A stretch of 21,006 nt of DNA from an uncultured Chlamydiaceae bacterium (GTDB taxonomy: Bacteria > Chlamydiota > Chlamydiia > Chlamydiales > Parachlamydiaceae): positions 1-21,006 of the forward strand of contig CAMFKA010000007.1 of NCBI GenBank assembly GCA_945957185.1, written 5' to 3'. Below, in pieces: positions 1-10,100 of the stretch. A program made the translations under genes and the position numbers. The notes beneath the pieces were generated by a model, which was given only the letters and a program-made list of their open reading frames with translations, was not told the origin of the DNA and made no database searches. The stretch's first letter is position 1; each line of letters opens with the position of its first letter.

Positions 1-41
1 CAGTTGTGAAACACCCAAAGATAAATTTTTGAGTTAATCAA

Positions 42-106
42 ATCACCAAATCACTAATTCACGATTTGGTGATGTGTTTTTTCACGGTCAATCTCATCAC
101 CAAATC
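42..106. repeat. Three copies of an 11-bp word, two as a hairpin
   Basis: ATCACCAAATC occurs at 42-52, as its exact reverse complement GATTTGGTGAT at 63-73, and again in direct orientation at 96-106. The first two form a perfect 11-bp stem with a 10-nt loop (53-62). The copies start 21 and 33 bp apart. Such an arrangement can be a binding site for a dimeric regulator or an iteron-like element. There is no T-tract, so a classical terminator is unlikely. Confidence 0.6.
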
Positions 107-131
107 CAGGATTTTTAGTTCATTTCCATAG

Positions 132-181
132 AATGATAAAAGTGTCGACTCTTTTTCCTTTCTATTGACATTTTTATCATT
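132..181. repeat. 17-bp imperfect inverted repeat with 16-nt spacer
   Basis: Arm 132-148 starts AATGATAAAA and arm 165-181 ends TTTTATCATT. The arms are reverse complements at 15 of 17 positions, separated by a pyrimidine-rich 16-nt spacer (149-164). The outer 10 bp are perfect. The size and pyrimidine spacer would fit a protein-binding palindrome or a cruciform site. No transposon or recombinase family is recognised. Confidence 0.55.
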
Positions 182-194
182 GCGAGTCACCTCA

Positions 195-235
195 ACTGTT
201 CAATATTTCGAGCTGTTCAATATTTTTTGAACAGT
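195..235. repeat. CTGTTCAA direct and inverted repeats (operator-like)
   Basis: The 13-bp word CTGTTCAATATTT occurs at 196-208 and again at 213-225, 17 bp apart. TTGAACAG at 227-234 is the reverse complement of CTGTTCAA at 213-220, giving an 8-bp stem with a 6-nt loop. Two direct half-sites plus one inverted half-site in 41 bp resemble an operator. The hairpin has no following T-run. Confidence 0.5.
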
Positions 236-254
236 GAAAATTCAGGCGAAATCC

Positions 255-273
255 GTGGACCACTGGTGGACCA
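255..273. repeat. Short tandem GTGGACCA repeat
   Basis: GTGGACCA occurs at 255-262 and 266-273 (11-bp period). Between them is a small palindrome, ACCACTGGT. It is too short to interpret alone, but it is part of the cluster of repeated words in this non-coding stretch. Confidence 0.4.
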
Positions 274-423
274 AATAAGGAAATGAAGCCACGTGAAACC
301 AATTCAAATTGAAATGGACGAAAAGGGCTTTTCCGCAGTATAGTGGTTGCTGTCAGCTACTGTAATTTGCGGTGGTTTAGGAAGAGGGTACGGACTCATA
401 ATCCGTTGGTCTATGTTTAAGTC

Positions 424-459
424 CATGTTGCCTCATTCCTCTTCAACATGTGTGAGGAA
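424..459. repeat. Overlapping alternative hairpins
   Basis: CATGTTG (424-430) is complementary to CAACATG (444-450). TTCCTC (436-441) is complementary to GAGGAA (454-459). The two stems interlock and so cannot form simultaneously as simple hairpins. That geometry is seen in attenuators, but no adjacent gene is clearly controlled by it, so function is unknown. Confidence 0.3.
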
Positions 460-568
460 GATCAAGCTTAATTGAATATCAGTTTAAAGATTAAAGTTGT
501 CGCTGCGGCACACTGACGGTGTAGTCAAAAACAATTTTACTTAACTCACGCACCACTCAGCCACTTGC

Positions 569-623
569 GTGCTGTCATCCGCTTAAAAAGCTACCCGATC
601 ATCCGCAACTTAAACGACAGCAC
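569..623. repeat. 8-bp inverted repeat GTGCTGTC/GACAGCAC
   Basis: GTGCTGTC at 569-576 and GACAGCAC at 616-623 are perfect reverse complements separated by 39 nt. TCATCCGC is also repeated directly, at 575-582 and 599-606. The site lies about 25 bp upstream of the -35 element of the next gene and could be regulatory. That role is inferred from position only. Confidence 0.35.
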
Positions 624-647
624 ACCTTTGAAGTGCTATTTAAAATG

Positions 648-676
648 TTGTATTTAATTTAAATAAATGGTATAAT
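648..676 (+). promoter_or_regulatory. Sigma-70-type promoter for the small membrane protein gene
   Basis: TTGTAT (648-653, -35) and a perfect TATAAT (671-676, -10) are separated by 17 nt. Transcription would start near 683-686, only about 3-6 nt before the ATG at 689. The mRNA would therefore be nearly leaderless. Confidence 0.6.
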
Positions 677-688
677 AAGCACCTTAGT

Positions 689-985
689 ATGAATTCAATA
701 TCAAAATGTTGCTGTAGATGTTTCTCTTTTAAACCCCCAAAGTTTCTAAAAGCCATGGACCCTTTAAAAGTCATGGAAATTACCGCAAAGGTGACGATCG
801 TCACGTTAGCCATTTTTCTGGTAATGGCTGCTATAGCGTTGCCGGTCAAAGCCTTAGTTGTTGCGAAAATTTCTTATGCAGGGGTAGCTGCTTTGACTTT
901 AGTTGTATGCTTGCCGACAATTAAATTATTACACACTTTGTGGAACACATACTCCGCTATCGCCACGATGGAACAAGAATCGTGA
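689..985 (+). CDS. Small two-helix membrane protein, Inc-like hydrophobicity
   Basis: A 98-residue protein with a short cysteine-rich N-terminus (Cys7, 8, 9 and 11), basic residues, and then two closely spaced hydrophobic stretches at about residues 33-55 and 57-79. A short polar tail follows. The closely paired, bilobed hydrophobic region is the hallmark of Inc membrane proteins of Chlamydiae. Many unrelated small bacterial membrane proteins share it, so this is a suggestion and not an assignment. No Shine-Dalgarno sequence precedes the ATG, and the promoter places the transcript start just before it. Internal ATGs at codons 23 and 30 also lack one. The CCC-R-C cluster could be lipidated, which is speculative. 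The gene is supported mainly by the promoter and by coherent membrane topology. Confidence 0.6.
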   Translation: MNSISKCCCRCFSFKPPKFLKAMDPLKVMEITAKVTIVTLAIFLVMAAIALPVKALVVAKISYAGVAALTLVVCLPTIKLLHTLWNTYSAIATMEQES

Positions 986-990
986 TAAAT

Positions 991-1014
991 CACTTTCGGC
1001 ATAAAGTGTAATTT
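991..1014 (+). terminator. Weak hairpin after the small gene
   Basis: CACTTT (991-996) and AAAGTG (1003-1008) form a perfect 6-bp stem with a 6-nt loop just after the stop codon at 983-985. AAAT/ATTT can extend the stem with a small bulge. The downstream DNA is AT-rich but has no clean T-run, so this is at best a weak terminator. Confidence 0.3.
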
Positions 1015-1101
1015 ATGTGTTTTAAAATAAATATGTTACAGCTTTTGTTGTGTTGAGTGATATGTGTAAAAACGAACTCCTTTAAAAATAGTTAAATAAC
1101 C

Positions 1102-1131
1102 ATGACGTTAAATTACAATTAATTGTATATT
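1102..1131 (+). promoter_or_regulatory. Possible promoter with embedded 14-bp palindrome
   Basis: A -35-like ATGACG (1102-1107) and a -10-like TATATT (1126-1131) are 18 nt apart, about 40 bp upstream of the giant gene's ATG. A perfect 14-bp palindrome, TACAATTAATTGTA (1114-1127), lies across the spacer and the edge of the -10 element. A regulator bound there would block polymerase. Both the promoter and the operator role are inferred. Confidence 0.35.
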
Positions 1132-1172
1132 AAAGTTATGTGAATTGTTTAATTAATCGACAGGAGTTCATC

Positions 1173-4100
1173 ATGTCTGGACCAATTCCTTTTAGCAGCT
1201 CCTCTAACATGCCTGCTTCCTCTAGTGGAGAAGCATCCACATCCACCCCACATCACCAATATGAGTATGTAGGGAAAGATAAAAATGGTAACGATTTAAA
1301 CTTCACTGTCGAAATCCCGGAAAATGTCGAACTAGAATATGGGAATACTGCCTACGAGCTGGACACCTTTCTCCGAAGAATCGTCTCCGATTGCTTGGGT
1401 CATCTGAAGAACCAAACGTTGGCAGAAAACATTTTAGTTAGAGTTAGTCCCGATAATGATGAGAATACCATCGTTTATCACATTGTTCACGGGTCTCAGG
1501 GTGAAGAACACAAGATCGATAGAAAGACTCACGATCTCACTAAAGCTATCAAAGCCTTTGCTGAAAAGAAAATTGAGCCGTTATTTCGTTCTTATGATTA
1601 CGAATCTATCATCACTCCTAAAAATCCGAAAAAAAAGGCCTCGATCAAAATCAACATCTCCACACTTACGGAAGCCTCTGCAAGAAAATATGAGATCGAT
1701 TTAGAATTGTTGACTCGCAGAGCTGTGAATAGAACCATCGAGATGTCGAAGAACAACATCAACAAATCGTCAGAAATTACTATTGAAATCGATTCCCAAG
1801 CCATTGATGTCCTCCATCAATCTTTTAGTTACAGAGTCAAAGTCGATGGGACTGAAAGAGTGGAAAAATTGCCGTTGTCGATCGAAGAGAAAAATAACGA
1901 CGCTGTTTTAACCCAGATTGTAGAAAAGCAAATCAAAATCAAAAAACAGACCAACGTCAAATCAATTCTAAAGAGGTTTTCGCGCCCATCCAAAGAGAAG
2001 GCGGGTTTTTTTGGCAGAATGAATGTTATTCTCCACACTTTTTTCATGAAAGTGATCCAAACCTTTGAAACCTTAGAGAATCTTTGGGAAGCGATAACCC
2101 ATCAGAGCGCTAAAAAATTCGATTGGGACATGAGACTGCTTTCATCTATTTCCGGAACCGTTTTTGGAGAAGAAATCCCTCTGAAAAATTCTCTTAAGTA
2201 CATGTTAAAGAATTTGCAAAAAGAGAGAAAAGAAACGACAAATCAAGATCTTCAAAAAAGGATTTCTCGTGCCATCGCTGTCATCGATGACATATCCACC
2301 ATCCAAAACAGTTATTTTTGGGAAAATAAGTCCCTTAAGCTTATCGAAAAAATCAAAAGATGGGCAAGAGATCTCGATACAAATGAAAAACTCCTGATCC
2401 CTGTTGGCTTTTTGGAGGGAAAAGGGTGTAATCAGATGCTTTTGGAAGTGACGAAAAACGAATCAGACGATTACACCATCGCGTTGATTAGTTCCAGCGA
2501 CAGCATGCTCCAACTTTTCGATCACGAATTTAACATGGAATCGGGAAGTCAATCTCTTCGCAGAGAGATTGAAAAAGTCAAACTCTCGGAGTTGATGGCC
2601 AGGATACCTACGTTCATAGAGCTGCAGACAGACCCTAAATTCACAAATAGCTCTTTACCGGAGATTCAAAGACGTTCAAAAGAGATATTTTTGAGTCTTC
2701 TCCATTTTGACAACTCCATCGTTTTGATGGGAAAACCTGGTGAATCGATCTTGAGAAATCAATCAAGAGGTCATTTTAATACGATGCTTTCCTATGTGAA
2801 AGGGGAGTATGGCGATGCTCAAGAAGCGAAGCGGTTTGAACTTGCTGCTCGCCTTAACTTCTTTTTAGACGTTTTTAAAACGAATAAGAAGGCATTTAAA
2901 AACCGAATGTTTTGGGAGACAATTCGTACTACTGCTTACCAACTTGCCCACACGATCGAAGAAAATAAAGAACTGCTGGGAGATACTTCGACACTGCAAG
3001 GAAAAGAGCTTATGCGTATTTACCAAGAAGTGGAGAAGATATTAGAGACATTGGAGCTCAACCCGCCCTCTGTGACGGATCTAAGCACACAGCGTTTGCC
3101 TCTACTAACCGGTAAGATGATTGCCTCTTCAGAACCTCCGTTGCCAAGGTTAACTCAAACAGAATTGAGTTTGCAGGGAACGGTACAGGTGGATCCTCCA
3201 ATGACCTTATTTGATAATGACAATGCTGTGCAGACGGTGATCAATTGGGGACAGCGTGCAGCAAACCTCATGAAAACGAATGACTGGGCAGCGGCTGCAC
3301 AAGAAGCGAGAGCGATGACGCGAATGATTCCGGCAGATTTCCAATGGAACAATGTGTCAGATTCTGATTTTCCACAATTGATCAATGCCTTCACTTTGAT
3401 TTCTGAGGCAATCGCACGAGGAGCATTTGTAAAAACCGAAGGACGTAATGAGGACCTTCTGTGTACAGCGCTCTTAAGCGGTTACGCCTTCGCTGCGGCT
3501 ATAAAGAAAGATCCGAACAATAGGAATTTGTATGCGGCGCTTACTAACGCTCTTGCTGGCTTTGCGGAACTACAAAAGGGAAGGCTTCTCGCCTATGATG
3601 AGCTCGTCATTCGTCAAATGAGAGAGTTTTTAGAAAATTACAAAGGAACTCGGGCTTTGCCAAATACACTTCTGGCGGATGAGTTCGTTAAGCTTTCACA
3701 GTTTACGGTGATGGCGAGCGGAATACAAGGATCTATCACGGTAGATCTGTTACGGAACCTCCCCACATTTGATTTCACTCGAAGCGGAAACCTCATCATA
3801 CTAGATGTTGATTCAGGAGGAAGAGCGAGAGAGTCATCTTTCAATCCAAGCGCGGAAAGTCGTCCCATCTATAAAAATGTGTGGAATCGTTCCCTCGACG
3901 AGCCTTTTACAGCTAATTTATCATTGATTGCACCCCAATATGCAGAAACTGTGTCGAACGAGATCACAAACCGCTATGTGACGGAGTTCTGTCCTTTAGG
4001 TTGCAGTGGTGACGACTGCGAAAATTATAATAAGGCAGTCAAGAGCACACATCGATTTTACCCTTTGTATATGCTTCACACCTATGTAGATGAATACTGT

Positions 4101-7100
4101 CCTACACTTAGAAGTCAAAAAGTGCTGCATCGCGATGAGATTACAGATCTATTATATACTCAACAAACGAACCAAAACGCGAAAGATTTATTTTTCGAGA
4201 AGCATGGTAAAACTCATGGTTTTCAATTTGCTCATGGCTTCAACGCAGAAGATCGTAGAATGCAGGTGATTAATACGTTTAATGTCTTCTTGAAGCATCC
4301 CAAATTTTTTAAACATGCCGATTTACGTTGGCATTTTGAAACCAAAATTTTCAATGCCGAAGGCTTTGACCAATTACTAAAACCGTCAGAGTTTAGAGAG
4401 ATAAAGCCTTTTATTATATCTACATTTAAAAGGATCAACAATGAAATAGCCCTTGCCAGTGCCGTTGGAGATGTTGAGACCGCTGCCTACCTCGTTTATG
4501 TAATGGAAGAGCTATTATCTAAAATTAGCAGAGAAATAACAATTTCAAATGAGGATCGATTGCAACTTAAAAACCTACTCACGTTCAAAAGCAATGAGTG
4601 GTTCCACAAGTGGTCACGGGACCTTATGGGAAGGGAAGATAAGGTTGGAGTTGATCGTCAAAAAGTGCTTTATAGCCTCCTTTTGAACAACTATTACAAA
4701 AATTTATGTCACCCTGATCAAATAACACGATTAAAAGATCCTGATCATATTGAGATGATTATTTTAGCGATTGGAAAACTTGAATTCATACAAAAACAGG
4801 GACACAAAATTGACCCTGAAGTCAAAAACCGCTACGAAGCTCTGCGTACAGCAATTGCTCCAAATATCATTGATTTGGTGAGGAGCGATGCAGGGACGGG
4901 TTTTGTCAATCGGCTGCTTTTAATTTTGAATCCTACAATTGCACAAATGAATCTAGACTGGGAGCTAAAAGAGCTTCCTGTTTTTTCAGCCGTCGATAAA
5001 GATGATAACGTGTATGAGTGCGATATCTATACCGGAGTTGTTTATACCGGCAGTAGAGTAGCAGGGGAACTTCCGGAAAAAGTTCAAGAAGATGAACTGC
5101 TTCAAAAATTGTTTGGAGAGGGTGTTCGTGGAGCTTGGAACGTCAAGCACACATCGGGACCCGTCGATGGAAAACGCATTGTTTCTTATACCAATAGGAA
5201 TTATCCAAATCAAAGAATCGTCTTAAAGTATGAGGTCGACCCCACAGGAAAAGTGACCAACGTTGTCCCTGAAATTTTTGTCGAAAAAAAGATCATCCAA
5301 CTGAAAGGGAAGAAGGAGTGGTTCAATTATGTTGCTTTTGAAGCACAAAAGCAGCTCCTTGCAGGTCTCCCCATCACAGCTAAGGATCTCCCACCTCAAG
5401 TTGCTGCAGCCATTCGCGACTGCCACTGCTATGTAGACCGACGTAAGCGTTACATTTATGCCATCGATCCTGAATCAAATACTCCCTATGCTGTGATGAA
5501 ATTACAAATCGATCCTGTAAACAACACAACGAATATTCTGGAAGTGCAACTTCTGGCTGAAAAATCATCGTTACTATTTGCTTCGTGGGATGTGCTCGAT
5601 AACTTTACTAATATCGAAAAGCCCAATTTTATCCAGGTGTTAGGGAAAAATGGAAAACCGGAGCGAGTTCACTACCTGCGTTTCGAACTCTCTTCCAGCG
5701 GAGCTCCGCTCGAATACATCATCACTGCGGAGGGACCGCTGTCGGTTTCCTTTCCGGGGTATATCTTAGCAGACAAAGGGGAACGCCCGGGAAAGACGGG
5801 GGGTGGCCAGAGCGCGCTTCCACTTCCGGATCTGTTCGACAACTACCAGCTTCTCAGAAAAAATGGAGAAGAAAAGGTGTTAATTCCCTTGCAGCCGTAC
5901 GTACAGCACAGAAGTGTGACAGGAGAGTATTTACCTCGCACATCGACCGTTGTTTCGGATAAATTTACTAAAAATCTACTCTACGAGTATTCGATCGATC
6001 GCGAAACAAACCGACTGTCAGCAAAGAGTGGAGATGCTTATGCCTACCTCGCATACACCTGTATGGCTCACCGTGATTATTCAACCGCACTTTTCTACCT
6101 TAACAAAGCGCGCGTGAGTGGAGGGTACAACAGCAATTACGACAAGATATTTGAGGCTATTGACCGATGGAAAGATACAAGCGATAACGGCGCTGTCATG
6201 AAACTTCATTTTGCTTTGTTCAAGGAAAGGATTTTGCGTGACAAAGAGATGCAAAAAATTCGAGCAGGAAAAGTGTCAGAAGCGATCGGCATCGACGCCG
6301 GTAGAGTGACCCGCCTCGCTGCTATTGCAGAGTTTTATGATAAATATGTTAAAAATCTCCATAGCCGTCAAATAGGACAGAAAGGTAGTGACCCTTACCT
6401 TGATTTGACCACAGACCAAGAATCGTCAGTGATCCGTTGCGTTAAAGAGTTGATCGAGAATTTTGGTGACAGGATGCCACACGTCGATATACCACACAGG
6501 ATTCGAGCTCAAGAAGTCCAAAGTCTTCCTATCACAATGCAGCAGGATGTCGAGCTTTTTGCCGGGATTTCAAAAGGGTCTATCGACCTTTGGGCTGCGG
6601 CAGAAAAAGGGCAAGCAGTTCCCGAGCTGACGTTGGGGAGTGGTTTATGGATTATTAAAAATTTCCATCACGTGTTTGATCAACTATTGACCCTTGACAC
6701 GGACTCAGAAGAATTTCGTGCTCTTTCTCACAACGTTCGCCTTGTAAAAAGCGGATTACAAAATGTGACGACAGAAGAAAATGCGACGATTAATGCAGCG
6801 CAATTTTATTTGATGCGATTGATCACGATACGTTTGCAGAACTCTAATAAAGTTCAAGACCTTAATGCTTCTTTGGTTCTTAGTGATGGAAAGCTGCCCG
6901 GCATGGAAGGATCACTTTTTAGCTTCCAAAAGAAATCTCAGATACAACGTGCAACGATATTGTTCGAAATCTTTTTTAAAAAAGAGTTCACCGTGTCCTC
7001 AGAAAAAGCCAAAATAGCAGCACAGACGATGTTAGCATGGGTAGATGGAGTCACAGAAGCAGTTGGAAGAACAGATATCGACGATGGTGTGATTAAAGAG

Positions 7101-10100
7101 GCGCAGAAGCTGGAGCGCACTGCAATGACCAAATGGCAAACTAAACGGATGGCGAATCATATCCTTGCATTTGTAACAAAGTTTCAAGAGAAAGAAACGA
7201 ATCTAAAATCTCATGGAGCAAATGTTAAGGAGGATTTTAGCAAGGTATTTGAAAGGTTTATTCTGAAGGAATTGTTTGGTTCAGATGGAGCAAAAAGCCT
7301 TATTAAACTGAATCAAATCCTTAAAGATTTAAAAAATGTTCGTGTGCCAACACCTATTCAAACTTTGGAAACGCCCAAATTGAGAATTGTGGAACCAACA
7401 ATGCCTTACAGCGCGATGTATGGGTACCTTTTGACCCGCGATCGAAATACCGTTTCTTTGGACGAAATCACAAAGTTGGAAGTAGATATAGAATCAGCTC
7501 CGGAAGCTTTTCCTGAACCTCTCATTGTTACTAATCCCAACGATTTTATTCCTATTTTACAGCAAAACACCATCAACGATCTAAAATCACACTTTACGGA
7601 ATCGAATTTACCTGCTCCGGTTATCGATGAAGCAATTTTTGATCAACTGGAGGCTTCACCCATAGGTACTTTACAAAGGGCAGGGAGAGAGCATCGTGCA
7701 GATATGAAGGCCTATCTAAGTACCGTAAATACCAAAGGGTATACGGCCACTAAAGGTGCTGCGGAGCAAGTGCTTGAAAAAATTGACGCAGAGTTTAAGC
7801 AAAACGAACGAGATAAAGAGGAAATCAAAGACCGCCTTCTTCAGTTTGTCGACCAATTTAACGAGACTTTAGGAGCGGTGAAAATGCGACGACTTTTGGG
7901 TAAGGAGTCTAAGCTTACTGTTGAGCATTTGTTGGGATTATGGAGAAGAGGCGAAATCACTGCAGATTGGGATGAGAATCCTCTTAAAAATTATGCTTCT
8001 AAGAGGATTCCACAGAATGAACTCGATCAGCTTGATTCGCTTATGATCGACTACACTATCCTAAAGACAAAATCAGATCACCTTAGTAGGATCAAGAGCA
8101 CTACTCAGCAATATATTCAAACCTGCGGGCAAAAAGCAGAGAGTAGAGGAGATAGAAACCTCGCCAAAACTCTCGTCGAAATGATTGAAGCAAAACGCTC
8201 TTATAGTCTAGATCTCCAAAAATGTCCGGATCTGCGCGATGTTCTCTATATGGAACATTGCCTTTCCATTGCCACCAGACCTCAGCAGTTACAGATTTAT
8301 CGTGAAATGCTTGCTGACCCTTGCGCTGTGAGACAGCTGCCAATGGGCGGAGGTAAATCAAAAGTGCTCCTTCCACTTCTGGCTCACCGCAAAACAACCG
8401 GAAAAAACCTTGTCCTGCTTATGTTGCCGGATTCATTGTATGAAACCAACGCTAAAGATTTGGACAACACCAATAGAGAACTCTTTGGACAGGAGATGTT
8501 TCGTTTCGAATTCGGAAGGAATTCGTCCCGATCCGAACAGTCGTTGTTGCAAACGTATCGAGAGCTTTTGAAAGTCGTGAAAAATCGAGGTTACGCCGTC
8601 ACCACAAAGGGAAGTATGTTAAGCTTCCGAAACTCTTTTGCGGACTTACTGACAAAGCTTCATAAGGCGCAAGAACTAGGACACCACGCTCAAACAGAAA
8701 TCCTATTCCGTGAATTGAAGGTGATGAGCAAGATCAACAAACTGTTTTATGAACATACCGACGTCATCGCCGACGAGGTCGATGCCTGCTTGGATGTCAG
8801 AAAAGAGGTTAACTTTTCAGTGGGAGAAAACAGCGCTGTAGACCGCATCAAAACCGAAGTGGGTTGCGATATTATGGACTTGATTTTGGAGTCAAAAGCG
8901 GGAAGCCTTCTACACGAATTAAAAGAAGCGTTGGATAAAAACAAACAAGCGACGATTACTCTTGAACACAGACAAGAATTTCTCAAAGAGATCATAAGGA
9001 TTTACTATGACAAAAACAGCCAACTACTAAGCGATAATGGTCTGGAAAGAGATGCTTTCATTGACTACATCAATAACAGTCCTTCAAACGATGTGGTAAA
9101 AGAGAGACTTACTGCGCTAAAAGACAGCGATAGCGACCTCTATAAGAAAATTTCTGCTTTAAAATCGTTCATGGACAGAGGGTTTAGCACCACGTTCGGA
9201 TCGGTCTGCAATGTCAATTACGGACGAGACCCTGTTTCCGGAACTAAAACGATTCCGTATAAGGGCGGTGATGATCCTGCCATCGGCAGCGAATTCGATG
9301 ATGATATCGAAAAAATCGCCTTCACCCTGCAAGATTACGCGCAAAATGGCGTCAGTATCAACCAGGTCTACAGCGTTATCGCAGACATGCATCAACGCGC
9401 TGTCAGTGAATTGCGAAGTCAAGGGATGAGTAAAGGCCTTAACGTAAACGATACCCAAGCAGGAAAAGACTTTGACGCTTTTATAAAGAAAATTGACCCT
9501 ACAGGTCAAAAGCTTGGAGAATATGTGAGCTTATCGCTGATCTCTACCCCTGCACGCATCAAAGCGCTCACTGTCGCTATCAACAATGACGCCGTTTCTC
9601 GCGCTGCATTTTGCCGCAACTACATCATCAATGGCATTAAAGAGTACAATCAACAAATTCACTCTACTTCTACAGACGTACCTGACATGGTACACAATTT
9701 TGGAGGATTTTCTGGAACACCTTACAACTTGCACACCTACCATGATAAAATCCATGCAGAAAAGAACGCCGGCGTGGACGGTCGCACATGGGCACTTCTG
9801 TTGCAAAATGATCACATTCGTAACACACCTATCGTAAGCTTCGATTTTGACTCTAAAAACCCCATTCAATCTTTGAACCAAGGAACAGGGTTTACGGCGA
9901 ATTTCCAAGCGATGATCGACACAGGTGCCTACTTAAAAGGAGTAAGCAGCAAACAGTATATCGACGCATGCCTTGAAGAGTCACAAAATCGAGGATTGCA
10001 TGTGGAAGCCGGAATCTATTTTAACGATGCAGGACTTCTCGTTAAGCAAATGGAAAAGGGAGGGAAAGCTTTTGCTATCGAAACTGCCCCCACAACAGAT

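Larger units (their letters stand above)
1..688. other. 688-bp non-coding, palindrome-rich region
   Basis: No reading frame here has a plausible start, ribosome binding site and length, apart from very short frames such as one beginning ATGAAGCC near 284. The stretch holds several inverted and direct repeats, listed separately: 42-106, 132-181, 195-235, 255-273, 424-459 and 569-623. It also has a tRNA-like patch near 371-424 and the promoter of the next gene at its right end. The repeat density suggests a regulatory or replication/partition-type region, or decayed mobile DNA. I cannot decide between these. No DnaA-box cluster and no IS ends were recognised. Confidence 0.6.

Noticed and set aside
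1140..1172. Upstream GTG start for the giant gene
   Set aside because: No Shine-Dalgarno sequence fits it, whereas AGGAG sits 6 nt before the ATG at 1173 and would fall inside the longer frame.
9277..9289. CTGCC-ATC-GGCAG palindrome resembling the I-F repeat stem
   Set aside because: It lies inside the giant coding frame, has a 3-nt loop instead of 5, and lacks the flanking repeat sequence, so it is probably chance.
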